Of a stretch of 64,000 bases of DNA, positions 22,486 to 34,812 are shown in pieces (the first letter of the stretch is position 1; each line of letters starts with the position of its first letter). The notes under the pieces are model-generated. The model was not told the origin of the DNA, ran no database searches, and saw nothing but the letters and a program-made list of their open reading frames with translations. Origin of the DNA: Fremontodendron californicum. Taxonomy: Eukaryota; Streptophyta; Magnoliopsida; Malvales; Malvaceae. A program made the position numbers and the translations under genes. The stretch spans positions 3,725,001 through 3,789,000 of the forward strand of contig JAULJL010000010.1 in the NCBI GenBank assembly GCA_030761205.1, in the 5' to 3' direction.

Positions 22486-23980
22486 TAGAGGTGGCAATTG
22501 GGCGGGTTCGGGCGGGTTCGGGTCGGGTTCATTCGGGTTCGGGTTTATTCGGGTTCGGGTTCATTCGGGTTCGGGCTCATTCGGGTTCGGGTCCATCCGG
22601 GTTCGGGCTCATTCAGGTTCGGATCCATTCGGGTTCGGGCTCATTCGGGTTCGGGCTCATTCGGGTTCGGGCCCATTCGGGTTCGGGCTCATTCGGGTTC
22701 GGGCCCATTCGGGTTCGGGCCCATTCGGGTTCGGGTATGTTTTACATCATTTTATTTTATATTAGATGTAATCATTTTTACGTAATTTAAATATTTATAT
22801 CTAAAAACAATTTATTAATTTATTATTATTTTTATACTTTTGCTATTATATGATATTTTTAATTATATTTATTTTTTAAAATTAATATTTGTTAGCACCA
22901 AAAGAATAAGAAAGTAATTTGTTATATAAAATCAAATTTTGAAATAATTTATTATAAAAAATATGATATATTATAAATTAATTATATTGATATTTAAAAT
23001 AATTGATTTGATGAACTCGAATTTCAAAATATAAATACATTATAATTTATATTCACTATAAAATAAAAAACTTTTAAAAATAAATTCTGGCCTTCATCTA
23101 TTCGTTTATATACTTATAAAATGCAAAAAATTTATGCTTATAGTCAAGATATATATATATCTATCGAGTACTTATATTTTTTTCATCAGTATAAAGTATA
23201 AATTATAAAGTAGTACTAAAAAAATATAATTTATATTTAAATTATACGTAATAAATATATAATTAATATGATTATTTATTAATATATAATAAATATACCC
23301 AAAACCAAAAGGCCATAAAACCAAAAACCCCATTAAACCCACCCGCTAAAATAAAATCTCATGAAAGCCATAATCCAATTAAACTCACCCTAACCTAACC
23401 GTATAAGTATAACCCAAAAGGCCAAAATAATTGAATTATTGTCAATTTTTTTTACCCTTAAAGAATAATTGAATTATTGTCAATTTTTTTTTTCACATCT
23501 CTAAAATTTTCAAGAATTTAAAATATTTAGATTGTAAATTCATCATGATATGAGACGTTAAAGTTATAACTTATAAGTACAAAATATAATTTACTTTTTG
23601 ATAAAATTATTATTTCATCATCATCATATATATATATATATAATATATATTAAATTTTAATTAAATTATTAAAAAAAATTAGAATAAAATTAATAATTAA
23701 AGTTATTGCTTTGTAAAAAAAAAATTAATTGCAATTTGATTATTTTTATTTTTAGTATTAAATTCGGGTTCGGGTTCGGGCCGGTCTCGGGTTCGGGTCC
23801 ATTCGGGTTCGGGCTCATTCGGGTTCGGGCTTATTCGGGTTCGGGCCCATTCGGGTTCGGGCCCATTCGGGTTCGGGTTTTTTCGGGTTCGGGTTTTTGA
23901 CTTTTTGGTCAAATCGGGTTTGGACGGGTTCGGGTTCGGGTTTTCCTGGGCGGGTTTTCGGGTTCATTTTGCCACCTCTA
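22486..23980. mobile_element. Non-autonomous hAT transposon, copy 2 (inverted relative to copy 1)
   Basis: A 1,495-bp element with perfect 12-bp TIRs TAGAGGTGGCAA / TTGCCACCTCTA and a perfect 8-bp duplication CTTCAAAG (22478-22485 and 23981-23988), which fixes it as hAT. Its sequence is the reverse complement of copy 1 at 9852-11346, apparently near identical where I compared them. Subterminal arrays of the gggttcgggctcattc unit lie at 22500-22735 and 23760-23950. No transposase. Confidence 0.95.
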
Positions 23981-23988
23981 CTTCAAAG

Positions 23989-24950
23989 ACCAGCCAAGCT
24001 TGACCCATTTCGAACCATGGATCTAGATGCATTTAGATGATCAACGGGCAAAGTTTCACTGCGTCATCCTGCATTTTATCACCGCACATAAACTGACCAA
24101 GATAGCTTTAACTCTCATCCATTTACCACCAAATAAAAAAATCAAGAAAATCGACTTATTTCCATACACATTGAACCGAAATTTTGGCAACGGCTTGAAA
24201 CTTCCAAGAAAAAGACCCAAAATTTTTTCCACATTCCCACCTCTCACAATCTCAAAAAAAATGCACAGCTTAGACCGTTGTTTATATGCAAAGCTTCCAA
24301 GTGAGTCACATCACATCCGAAATTTTGACCCTTTCTATGAGGAAACAAGAGTCATCTTTTTGGGGTCTTGCTTTTGTTAACTTGACCATCTACATGGGTT
24401 CTATTGTGCCTTTAATGAAGCCGAAGTGGTTGGGTCAGGTACACAACAAAGGGCCACCAAGACCGAGCCAGACTCCGGAGTCCGGAGACCCCTGAATCAC
24501 AGACCAAATTATGGTTTGAATCGAAGCCTTCAAAAGGGCCAAGACAAATGCAAATTAATGACAATAGTTTTTGTATTGGAGTTGAAATGTACAAATTTTT
24601 TTTTTTCTTCGAACGTGAAAGGGTTGGGTTTCTTAATGGCATTGATTTTATTAGCGTCAATCAGCACACGGAGTTCTTAGTTGGCAAGTAGAACCTTCAA
24701 TGAAAGACTCTTTTCAATTTTTTTAAGCTTAAATTTTTACGCGTTATGTGAGAATTGGGGGTTGCAATCTTCTATGCTTTCATAACATTTTGAATCTTTG
24801 ACGAATTCTTTAAATTGTACAGATTGAGAGTGTAAAATTGTAGCAGTCATTTGCTGTTTTGGATAATAAAATACAGCGCTTATAAAAAAAAATAAAAAAA
24901 AAAAAACTTAACTATTAGAACATCAATGATTTGATGAGTTAAAATTTTAG
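23989..24950. other. Non-coding stretch
   Basis: Several overlapping short frames on both strands (24027-24680) but none with a recognisable domain, and none dominates. I see nothing else. Confidence 0.45.
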
Positions 24951-25600
24951 ATACGATAAAAAAATCGGATCGGATCGGTCGGTTGAATCTGTTCAACTGA
25001 GAATCGACGGTTTGTCCGACCCAGTACATATAAAAAATCAGATATATAGTGAACTGATAGAAAATCAGTTCAATCGATTAAAAATCGATAAAAAAAAAAA
25101 AAACCAAATTAAATCGTTTAAAAACCGGTTTTTTGTTAATTTTATTATTTTTTATTAAAAAATTATTTGTAAATGATGAGATTTGAAATTTTAACCTCAT
25201 AATCATACCATTAAATCAAACATATTCTTTTATTAACTAATGACTATATTTAATACTTATTTAATATTAAAATCATATATTTAATATTTAATTTATTTTT
25301 AAATTGAAAATTTTGATTCAACCGGTGATCCGAAAATCACACTTGTTTGACCTTCAATCCGGTTTTTTTCAACATTAAATATGACACGAATATAACAGAA
25401 AAAAAAATAATAAAACACGACATGAAAAAATAATATGAATATGACACCAATATACAAACATATCAAAATTTATATAAATATATAATAATTTAAACATAAT
25501 TATAATATCAATAATATAAAATACAACACGAATATATAAATTATCAATTTTAATCAAAATTCACGATCACAGAATTTTTAATTTGTGAAAATGATAATCA
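24951..25600. mobile_element. Remnants of two repeat families (hAT-like GGTTGAATC type and cgacacgaa type)
   Basis: 24955-25370 begins atcggatcggatcggtcggt and ends with caaccggtgatccg ... ccggttttt, resembling the element at 63078-63482. 25375-25560 holds atgacacgaata / aaaacacgacatg repeats like those at 46866-47083 and 61998-62950. Ends and target duplications are not defined. Confidence 0.5.
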
Positions 25601-25912
25601 CATTTAAATCCCTAGTCATCTGACCAATAGGTCCAAGAACAAGAGACCACCAAAACTATCTCCTTCTCACCACTCCAAGCCCATCAATGTTTCAAAAATA
25701 TACTGCTTTGTTCGATGAAACTAAAAAGGGGCCATTGACCATAATGCCATAAATTAATGACCAAAAAATATATATGTATTAAGTATCTATCTTTTGTATA
25801 TGTATCACATGTAAAAATAAAACTAAAAAATTATTTACAAAATAAATTAAATGTTTGTATAATGAAAGTACTATTTATAAGGAAAATAGCATTACTCGTA
25901 GGTGAGGTCCCA

Positions 25913-27127
25913 TTATAGTTCAAGTGTCTGCACTTGAATCGACCGTTGGATATCGCTCTTTTGATGATCATCATCCTCAACAATGCAACAGCTATTTGGA
26001 CGTTGAAGTTCCAAACATGGCTTTTCTTCTACATAGCTAAAAATCCCATGCCCTTCATCACCCTCGTCATCATCGTCGTTATCAACAACATCGTCGAGAT
26101 CAAGCGAGTACACGACATCTTCCCTACTCCATCCCGCACGTAATAGCACAACAGACAAAACCCTCACGTGCCAAACCGCATCCTCTCCGTCCATCACTAA
26201 TTGGTTCCCATTTTTTTCCTTGTTCTCGCTTTGATCGCAGCCGTCCATCATCATCATCATCTCCCTCACCTCCTCCTCTCTCCACCCTCCCTCTCTCAAT
26301 CTCCAAAACACCTCCTCCAAACATCCGCCTAACCCAAAGTCCTCCACCACCTCACCCATACTCCACCACCCCCGCGTGACCCCACGCGCCACCACTCTCC
26401 TCCCTCTCTCCGCCACGTCCGTCCAAAACTCAATCCTCCGTGCCACAGTCGCCGCCCAAGCTGGCACGTTGTTATTAACACCATTGCTTTTCTTCCTCAT
26501 GAAAGGCTTAAAAACCCCACCTCTTCTCAAGAATTCGACTTCTTCAAAAAACCTAGTAATATCAAAGCTCAAGATTCTAACTTCCTCTCCATCAACGTAA
26601 AAAACAGGATTTCCCGCCATGTTTGGGATCGAAGGGATATAACAGTTTCTATATATAGGAACAAGAAGAGGTGCTTTTGTTACCATTTTTTTAAACAAAG
26701 CCAAAGCTTCATTGGAATTCGAAGGTTTAGGCCCCCAAGAATGAGACCAAAAGTTGTGTAACGTAATGTTCTTGGAGAGAGACAAGAAAGGAAGGTTAAG
26801 GAGAATGTTGAGTTGCTGAGGAGAAGAAGATCGCCAGTTTGGGAAAGAAGGGTCGACGGGGAGGCCTTCTTGGAGGATAGAGCGAAGGTCAGGAGGGAAA
26901 GTGAAGTGGAAAGTTGATTCAATGGAGGAGAATTCTTGGTCAGTTAAGCCTGGGAGGATCGGAATATCAAGAGATTTAAGATGCTGGATAAGGGTTTTGG
27001 AATATGCAGCAAAAGAGAAACAAACAAGCTTTGATCTTGCTGGTCCTTTGGGTGCTTTCAGTAAAGGGTTTGGAGGTTGGGTTTGGGTTTGGGTTGTTGT
27101 TGCTGTTGCTGTTGCTATTGCAGCCAT
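25913..27127 (-). CDS. SMI1/KNR4 (SUKH)-like plant protein
   Basis: 404 residues in a single uninterrupted frame from ATG 27127. The N-terminus is a low-complexity Ala/Thr/Gln tail (residues 1-20). Residues 57-190 look like a SMI1/KNR4 fold: an opening ILPGLTDQEFSSIESTFHF, the FPPDLRSILQEGLP helix, the FPNWR segment, and a late NPVFYVDGEEVRILSFD strand pair. The middle third is Arg/Glu-rich and helical, and the C-terminal third is acidic (DLDDVVDNDDDDEGDEG). Plants have a conserved family of this layout without a proven biochemical role; SMI1/KNR4 proteins in fungi are disordered-flanked hubs in cell-wall signalling. No frameshift or stop. A MITE and a (TA)n tract lie 280-620 bp upstream and may affect the promoter. 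Confidence 0.85.
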   Translation of the reverse strand: MAAIATATATTTQTQTQPPNPLLKAPKGPARSKLVCFSFAAYSKTLIQHLKSLDIPILPGLTDQEFSSIESTFHFTFPPDLRSILQEGLPVDPSFPNWRSSSPQQLNILLNLPFLSLSKNITLHNFWSHSWGPKPSNSNEALALFKKMVTKAPLLVPIYRNCYIPSIPNMAGNPVFYVDGEEVRILSFDITRFFEEVEFLRRGGVFKPFMRKKSNGVNNNVPAWAATVARRIEFWTDVAERGRRVVARGVTRGWWSMGEVVEDFGLGGCLEEVFWRLREGGWREEEVREMMMMMDGCDQSENKEKNGNQLVMDGEDAVWHVRVLSVVLLRAGWSREDVVYSLDLDDVVDNDDDDEGDEGHGIFSYVEEKPCLELQRPNSCCIVEDDDHQKSDIQRSIQVQTLEL

Positions 27128-27397
27128 TTGAAATTAATTAGCTGATGAAAACGAGAGTTTTTTTTTTTTTTTCCTTTTCGAAGGGCGGATTTAAAGGAGA
27201 TTGATCAGGGGAATTGGGAAAGAAAGAGAATGAGTTTTGACTAAAAATTGGGAGAGAGGGAGGAAATGTTAACGTCGCTCATGGGTGGCAACTGGCAAGG
27301 AATGGGTTTACTTAAGGGAGAAACAAATGGAAGAGTGATCGATGGAGGAGAATGGGGAGGTCACATGGAAGCCTCGTTGACAATGTTGTTTTCTCTG

Positions 27398-27403
<6 letters not shown>

Positions 27404-27446
<43 letters not shown>
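27404..27446. repeat. (TA)n microsatellite
   Basis: About 43 bp of pure TA immediately against the left end of the adjacent MITE. Confidence 0.95.
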
Positions 27447-27448
<2 letters not shown>

Positions 27449-27755
27449 TAGTGTAAAATTAAAGTTATTTTACACATTTACATAATTTTTTATACAATTT
27501 ATATTTCAACAAACCGACCGGTAGACTTAACAATATAATTGTACTCGTCGTGCACGTATCGATCCGATTTCTCTATCCTATCGATCGAGAATACTGTTTT
27601 TTTATATATATTTAACGGTTGAAATTTTTTTACGTCGAAACCCGACGTGCATGATTTACGTGAATAGAACATGAAATACGACGGTCGGATTAAACAAATA
27701 TAAATCGTATAAAAAATTATTAAAATGTGTAAAATAATTTTAATTTTACACTAAT
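27447..27755. mobile_element. MITE with about 60-bp TIRs
   Basis: Left end attagtgtaaaattaaagtt and right end aattttaattttacactaat are inverted copies; similarity extends through the Ttttatacaatttatattt / aaatataaatcgtataaaa blocks. The centre is richer in GC and CG (tcgtgcacgtatcgatccg). No coding content. A diverged relative seems to lie at about 31260-31565. Confidence 0.75.
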
Positions 27756-28569
27756 AATATAAATGGATCCCTTCTCGTATATATATTCGTCATCCTGCAG
27801 TATTTGCATCTGCTTTCTTGTTTTTTGCTTCAATAAAGGGTTAAAGCCTAAAATAAAATTGGATTTGCAAGGTTGGAATTGTACAATTTCTCCAACACCA
27901 TTCCATTACCCCATTACTTCAATTGGGATAGTACTTTTATCACCGAACAAGAAAAAGTAAAATAAGGTATTCAACACTATTTTCCATATCTTAATTACTT
28001 AAAAAACCGAAGGGTCAAAAAGATTGGTTTTTGAAAGAAAATAATATATTATGATTCAAATTTAAGATTTCTATATATAAATCTCATAAATCACAATCAT
28101 TTGGGTTTTTTTCTTAAGCCTAATAAGTTTTCGTACAATTGAGATTATGTCTCCAAAATCCAAATGTAAATGGCAGTTGCAAAAATATAATAAAATAACA
28201 GGGACTTTAATTTTATAAAAATTAGTGTGAAACATGAATGCTATGTCCAATGATTAATTGAATTAAAACTCCAAATAAGATCCAGATGGGTATGGTCCAC
28301 AATTAAAGGAGCATAATTTTACTCATTGCTAATTATACAAAATTTTCAGTAAAAAAAAAATAATAATAAGGACACTGAACCTGTGTCATATTTTGATACT
28401 TCAATAATTTTATTCTTTTCCTCTTTTCTTCTCGAACACTTATTGACTTAAGTGTAAGAGGAATCCCACTCCAGACAAATTTATTTGAATATAGTTTTTT
28501 TTTAATTTCCAAATTATTGATTTTTTTATTTATCAAAATATTCTTTTTTTTTAAATGAAAACACTGAAA
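27756..28569. other. Non-coding stretch
   Basis: AT-rich, no gene recognised and no clear repeat ends. Confidence 0.5.
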
Positions 28570-28850
28570 GGAAGTCGTCATTCCTCATGGCGACTTCCCT
28601 TCATGTTTTTAAAAAAATTAAATAAAACTAAAAGGAAAGTCGTCATGGGGGATGGCGACTTTCCTTGTTTTTTTTTATAAAAAAAAAAAAATTAATTTTA
28701 GTGTTTAAAAATCATCATCTCCCATGTCGATTTTCAAACTAATTTTTTGTTAAAAATTTAAAAATTATACCGTTTTCCAACGATAAAAAAAAAATTTAAA
28801 AAGAATAAACAATTTGAAGGCAACGGTCACTTGACCGTTGCCTTCAAATT
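28570..28850. repeat. Three successive hairpins upstream of the plant mobile domain gene
   Basis: Hairpin 1, 28570-28598: ggaagtcgtcat / atggcgacttcc. Hairpin 2, 28634-28664: ggaaagtcgtcat / atggcgactttcc, a variant of the first. Hairpin 3, 28811-28850: two perfect 19-nt arms (aatttgaaggcaacggtca and its complement) around a 2-nt loop. They end about 25 bp before a TATA-like ctataaatac at 28879. Confidence 0.85.
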
Positions 28851-28869
28851 TTCACCCACCCCACCTCAA

Positions 28870-29163
28870 AAAAAAACCCTATAAATACTCTCATTCATTT
28901 CATTTTTTCTTACAACTTAATTCATAAATTCAAATTTCTTCTTCTTATTTCATACAAAAAAAAATCTCAAAATTTCTCATTCTTCATTCTTCCATACAAA
29001 ACCTCTTAGTGTTGATTTAAAAATAACTTTATCATCATTTTTGAGCTTGCAAGAGAATCACATATCCTCAGTTATATTTGAAGAGGTAAGTAAATTTTTG
29101 TAATATTATCTGTATTGCATTATTAATTTTTTATAATTTTATAATTTAATTAATTATCAACAG
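28870..29163 (+). promoter_or_regulatory. TATA box, leader exon and leader intron of the plant mobile domain gene
   Basis: A ctataaatac TATA box at about 28879 is followed by an A/C/T-rich leader. A GTAAGTAAA donor at 29085 and an aacAG acceptor at 29163 enclose an intron of about 79 bp that precedes the recognisable coding part. Confidence 0.55.
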
Positions 29164-29684
29164 GATACTCGTCACGTCTTACGTTCGAGAAAAATTTCTT
29201 CTGAAGACTCGCATCCATATATTATTGACCACTTAAAGAGAGTTGAATTTTATTATGCAAGTCAAATTCGACGATTTCAGCTTCTGTCGAACTTAATTAG
29301 TGCGTTGATTGAACGATGGAGACCCGAGACGAACACTTTTCATTTTTCGTGTGTTGAATGCACGATCACTCTAGAAGATATTGCGCTTTAACTTAGACTA
29401 CCAGTGGATGGCATAGCAGTTACAGGCGCAAGCCTTCTAGATTGGAATGAAGAGTGTCAAAATTTATTAGGCGTTGTACCTCCAGAAGAGTATCTCAAAG
29501 GATCAATGGTGACACTAACTTGGTTGCAGTCCTTTCAAAATCTCCCAAATCACTCAAGTCTCGAAAAGGTAAAATATGCTGCTAGAGTATATATTTTACG
29601 TTTGATGGGAGGAATGATAATGTCCGAAAAGTCGAGCAATCGGATACATTTACTGTATCTTTCATTACTTCGTGATTTAGAGCA
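29164..29684 (+). pseudogene. Plant mobile domain (PMD) gene, truncated and interrupted
   Basis: One plus-strand frame reads YASQIRRFQLLSNLISALIE, RWRPETNTFHFSCVECTITL, EDIAL, then TAA, then LRLPVDGIAVTGASLLDW and finally ARVYILRLMGGMIMSEKSSN, LLRDLEHV. This is the plant mobile domain (PF10536, as in MAIN/MAIL1 proteins and in many transposons). The TAA at 29389-29391 stands where the family normally has Gln (EDIA-L-Q-LGLPVDG). A GT donor follows LEH, but no further PMD exon appears downstream, so only the N-terminal third remains. With the hairpin-rich upstream region it is more likely a transposon-borne PMD gene than a host MAIN gene. Confidence 0.8.
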
Positions 29685-29699
29685 TGTAATATAAAATTT

Positions 29700-30601
29700 A
29701 TATATATTATGATTTAATTTATAAAAAATTTTAATTATATATAAAAATTAAAATTAAAAAAATATATATTATTTAGGCTTTTAAATTTTTTTTATAAAAT
29801 TTTAATTTTTATATATAATTAAAAAATTATAAATTAATTAAAAATATATATCTTGTTAGCAAAATTCAATAAAAAAAATAACGATATTTAAAATATATAT
29901 ATATATATATTATAAAAAAAAAAAAGGCCCCAACTCCAACGCCCTTTGGACCGATTGTTTTCCTATGCAAGCTCTCCTAACTTTCAAAGAGTCATCTCCC
30001 TCCAACTCTCTTCAAACAACCTAAAAAACCATCAATAAAACAATAATTAATATGAATTTGAAGATATTAAATCTATGGTTGATAATAATACGATAAAGAA
30101 TAAAATGCAAGGAATGATTGCAGATTGATTTAAAAAAACAAGAACAGAATCAAGTTATTGTAAGCATATGATTAATTTGGGGACAATGAAATGGAAACCA
30201 GCTTTTTTACTATAGCTACTTAAAGCTATAAGATTTCAATCATTTTTCCAATCAAATAACAAAGTAATTTGACTATGATTCCCATGAGTGATACAATTTT
30301 CTTCTTCCTTACCTAAAAGAATTTTAATAGCCCACCATCCATAAAAGACCAGAAATTGTCGCACCAGAACATGACACTTTTTATTCATTTCAACATTTCT
30401 GAAAGTGATATAAATAAATGTTGGCAAAATCAGCTTCAAAAATTAAATAAATAAAAAAAAAATTCATCTAAATCTTAATTCTTTTCATTTGCCTGGACTT
30501 TTGGATTCCAAGGACCCACAATTCTGTACTTATAATGCTTCAAGAGTCGAGACAAATGGCAATGGGCTTCTGGAATTGAAGAAAGATTGCCATTTGCCAT
30601 A
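29700..30601. other. Non-coding stretch
   Basis: The first 200 bp are extremely AT-rich. No gene seen. Confidence 0.5.
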
Positions 30602-30888
30602 TGGCATGAGTTTTACTGTTAGTTTTTACTGGGAGTAAGGAGGAACTGATATATTATACATTTTGGGTGTAGAAACATTGGAATCCAAGGATTTCCCTTG
30701 TTCAAACTTAGGTAGTATTCATTTAATTCTTTGTTTACTTTTGGCATGAGTTTTACTGTTAGTTTTTACTGGGAGTGGTTAAGGAGGAATAGATATATTA
30801 TACATTTTGGGTGTAGAAACATTGGAATCCAAGGATTTCCCTTGTTCAAACTTAGGTAGGATTCATTTAATTCTTTGTTTACTTTTGA
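30602..30888. repeat. Tandem duplication, about 140-bp unit, two copies
   Basis: Unit 1 begins tggcatgagttttactgtta at 30602 and unit 2 repeats it from 30742. Copies differ by a few substitutions and a 5-bp insertion (ggagtaagg against ggagtggttaagg). Non-coding. Confidence 0.95.
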
Positions 30889-31849
30889 TATCCTAAATAG
30901 TAAATATGTTTTTCTCATGATCAAATCCATTATTTTTTAATATATTTATCATTCATAAATGTATGATTTATTTATTAATTATGAATGATGATTAAAAATG
31001 TATTGAAAATAATAAATTAAAAAAAAAATCAAAAACCAAAAAAAAATTCTCGACCTGCTTGTATTACTATTCATGAACTTTTTTATAGGATTAGGTGGGC
31101 AATTAACCTTAGGCCTTAGGATGGGTTCTTTTCGTTGAGGTTGGAAGCATTTGTTAAATTACTTCGTGTATCCACTCTCATTATGAATTAGATTTGGAAA
31201 TTTGGATTCTTGTTTTTGACCATTGCCGTATAAAAATATAAATAGGAAAGATCTTATTATATTATTGTAAAATTAATTTAGTTTTACATATTTTTATAAT
31301 TTATATATTTTTAATCCTATCATTGTATTTCATGTTTTATTCATATAGATTGTACACATCAAATTTCGAGTAAATTAAAAATATATAACTATTTATTTTA
31401 TGTAAAAAATTTTAACCATTAAATACATATAAAAAACAGTATTTTCGATCGACATGATATAGATATCGAATCAATTCGAAATACAATTATATTACTAAAT
31501 TCAATAATCAATTTATTAAAATATCAATACACGAAATTATAAAAATATATAAAATTAATTAATTATTTTTATATAAAAGAAATCATAATATATATATATA
31601 TATTAAAAGAGTTCAAACTTTTTCTTCCTTCTTTCAAATATAATTGAACTTATTAATTAATGACCTAAATTCTAAACTTTTTTAGCGAACAATGCTATTA
31701 AACTAAAGGATTTAGAAACGTCTTTGAGGCTTAATTCAAATGGTAAAATTCAACCTCGAAAAATCTCAAATGGTTTAGCCTTTTATTTTAAGAATACTAG
31801 ATTTTGATACACTTATTGTGTAAGTGAAAGAAAAAGTAATTATTAATAT
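30889..31849. other. Non-coding stretch with a degenerate MITE
   Basis: No gene seen. 31260-31565 resembles the MITE at 27447-27755 in its ends (tgtaaaattaatttagtttt) and central ccgatcgacatgat-like part, but is too diverged to define termini. Confidence 0.4.
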
Positions 31850-32027
31850 TTGGTTGGTTGAAGTGGTAAGCGACTTCAGTCTTTAAAATTAGAACAAAGG
31901 TTCGAGTCTTGAAAGCCACCAATGTTGGGAGGGCTTTATCATCACGCTTATCGACCCGAACAAGGATTAGTCTTTCATCAATCATAAAATGAGGATACGA
32001 GACACCCTCAGTTTAAAAACCATTAAA
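31850..32027 (+). mobile_element. tRNA-derived SINE
   Basis: A-box-like gttgaagtggtaagcgac near 31857 and a B-box aggttcgagtcttg at 31898, about 40 bp apart. The body continues to an A-rich end (accattaaaaaaag). I could not find a convincing target duplication. Confidence 0.6.
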
Positions 32028-33029
32028 AAAAGTTATTTAAAGTAGTAGATAATTTTTTTCATGTGTGAATATTTTTTAAAATAAAATTAATTAAAAATAT
32101 TAAATTTTGTATTAAATGATATTTTTATCCTTTATTTTATAATTTTATTATTATTTAGTTCAGATTTTGTATCATTTCATTAACTGAGTCGGTGATATTT
32201 AACTCAATGATAGCAAATTCAGTCAATCACTTGATTAATAGTATAGATACATACAAAATTACCCATTTTAGTATTTTTTAATAGTAATAAATTTTATTTT
32301 TAGAGCATTCTTTAAGAAAAAAAAGTAAGAAGAAGATTAGGTTTTTTATTTTTTTATTTTTAATACATTTAGCATCAATAGGAAAAAAATTACAACAGTG
32401 GCACTCACATCACATGTCTTTTAGGCGTGAGCCTTATCGTGTCGACTCACTGTGCAAGCCACAGAATAATAGAACACAAGGTTAGGACGAGAAGTAAAAA
32501 ATAAATATAAGAAAATAAAAAGTCCAGTCCTGCTGGTAGGCCCATTCTATAATCCATATTAAAATGGGTTTAACATTATAAATCGATTGAACCGAGGTTG
32601 GGCCTTATTTTTTATTTTTTTACTTTTCTTGTGTTTCGGTTCATTTGTAATATTTGGATTTGTACAATTGTACTACATTGAAGACGTGTCGATTCTCTTA
32701 AAAAACATTATCAATTCAAAAATTATTTAATACATGTTTGGTGGAGTTTTAAACTCTATTATTAATAGATTTATAGAGTTAATATTTATATAAATTATAT
32801 ATCTTTTTAGATTTATTTAAGAAAGATTTCATTTTAAATACACAAATAATAAAATTCTTTTAACCCTACAAACAAATTAAGAGATTATCATATTTCACTC
32901 TCAAGTTGAAACTAGCTAACTTTTTGTATCCAGTTAGATAAAATACTTTACGGTTAATTAAAACACTTCTCCAACCTTGCACGATTTTTTTGGGTGTTAG
33001 ATCCATACCATTTCTTTCTTTAATATTTT
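32028..33029. other. Non-coding stretch
   Basis: AT-rich with no gene or clear repeat boundaries. Confidence 0.5.
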
Positions 33030-33593
33030 TGTTGAGCCTGTCAAACCCGCCAGGCTACTGACTCATGAAGCCCAATAGAGCAATAGAGACCAAACAAATC
33101 CAGCAAGTCGACTCAGGACCAAGGTCCAATCCGACGAACTCAAGAACTACTAGAGTCAAATCTCAGGACACGTGGATATCTCCTTCTCCCCTAACGGTCA
33201 CATCATCGATCACTTCGGCACCTACTTGGGGCAGCGCAGGGTATTAAATGTCACAGTCTCTCCTCGACGGGTATTAAATGCCGCATTCTCTCCTCGACGG
33301 GCAAGGCCCCCAGACCGCTTGCTCTCAACGTCCAACCGAAGTCGAACACGTCAAATCGAGCAGGTCGCCCGAATGAGTATAAAAAGCCTTCTCGGGGACT
33401 GCCCAAGGTAATCATACTCTCTCCAAAACTCTGCACATATTCTCTCTCTATCTCAGACCATCTCCTCCAGACTTTGACTTAGGCATCGGAGTGTGCACCG
33501 GAGCTCAACCTTCGACGCCCTCTGACCCTCTTCAATTGCTCTTAGAGCCTCAGACCACCAGGATCAACTCCTCGACAAAAAGAAACATCAACA
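33030..33593 (+). mobile_element. Isolated LTR followed by a primer-binding-like site
   Basis: A 564-bp GC-richer block begins TGTTGAGCCTG and ends ATCAACA, so it has TG..CA ends, and has a TATA-like gagtataaaaagcc at 33374. Directly after it comes attgacgccatatgtagga, resembling the primer-binding region of plant Gypsy elements. No gag or pol follows; the internal part stops within about 100 bp. A remnant element with one LTR. Confidence 0.65.
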
Positions 33594-34812
33594 ATTGACG
33601 CCATATGTAGGAACCCGTTCTGGATCCGTACCAGCCGTCGACAAAACACACAGTCCATACCCTTGACTAAAGGGCTAGTGTTGAGGAGGGAAATAATCTC
33701 ACATCAACTAGCCAAATATTAGACTATGTCTTTATAAAGTAAGGACAATCTTTTTCTTATAAGACACTTTTTCTCAAAGGATAAAACCGTAAAAACGGTT
33801 TTTAAAGCTCCAAAGTGGATAACACTTTATAACGAGCACAATTTAACAATTCTTGCATCAACAATTTTCAAAGCAGTCTTTATAAATGTTATATACAACA
33901 AAGAATCCTTCGGTATCTCTAATATTTTCAAAGCAATCCTGGTTTGTAAGCTAAGTAAGTAAGCATTGATGATGTAATATAAAAATGGATACCTGCTCTC
34001 CGATAAATGAGTAGCAAAAGCAAAATGCATTTTTTAAAATTATTATATATAATATTATTTTAATTTAATTTATTAAAAATAATAAATAAAATTATTAATT
34101 ATTATATTTAATATAATATTATTATTATAAATAACATATTAGTTAATTTTAAATATTATTTTAAAAGCACTCACTACAAATAGGAAAGAAATTATGTTCT
34201 GCTTCATATATAGTTAGTTAAGCTGTCATAACTCATATCTCAATTTTATGTTCCCAATATTTGGATGGAATTCTTTCTTTTTTGGCCACGAATTCTTTTT
34301 TTCTTCTTTGGATTGTTAAATGGGGTATGTTGTCAATAGATTCAAAGATTTATTTCTTTAAGAAATGGTATTATACAAATTCAGTATTTATACAAATTCA
34401 GGATTTGGGAAGTTCAGTGGTGAAACTTTGTGTAAAAAGGCCTATATTATTCGTATTTGGAACGAATATCAAATATAAATATATGTTGATACATACATAT
34501 TTAATTTTTTTAATATATATCTTATATGAATATATTTAATTTAATTTAAAAAAAAATCATATATTTAAGAATCATATCTCATAACCATATCCAAATATAT
34601 ATCGAACAAAAATGTCGAATACGAATATTTTATGAAAAATAAAAAATTCAAATAACAATAAAAAAACAAATTTTATATTTCTCATAGATTAGAAATATAC
34701 ATAAACCAAGTACCCAAAATACAAAAAGTAACCCACCACTTTAGCAAACTACTTTTGGCATAATTGCACTAAAAAAAGGAGAAAATGTGCCACAAAATGT
34801 TGTCTTTCAAAG
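33594..34812. other. Retroelement debris and AT-rich sequence
   Basis: 33680-33790 starts tgttgaggagggaaataatc and looks like the edge of another LTR. 34030-34180 is a short AT-rich palindromic repeat similar to 44600-44760 and 63545-63690. No gene seen before the end of the receptor kinase gene. Confidence 0.45.

Noticed and set aside
33065..33436. Overlapping short frames on both strands at 33065-33436
   Set aside because: They lie inside the isolated LTR, which is GC-richer and therefore open by chance.
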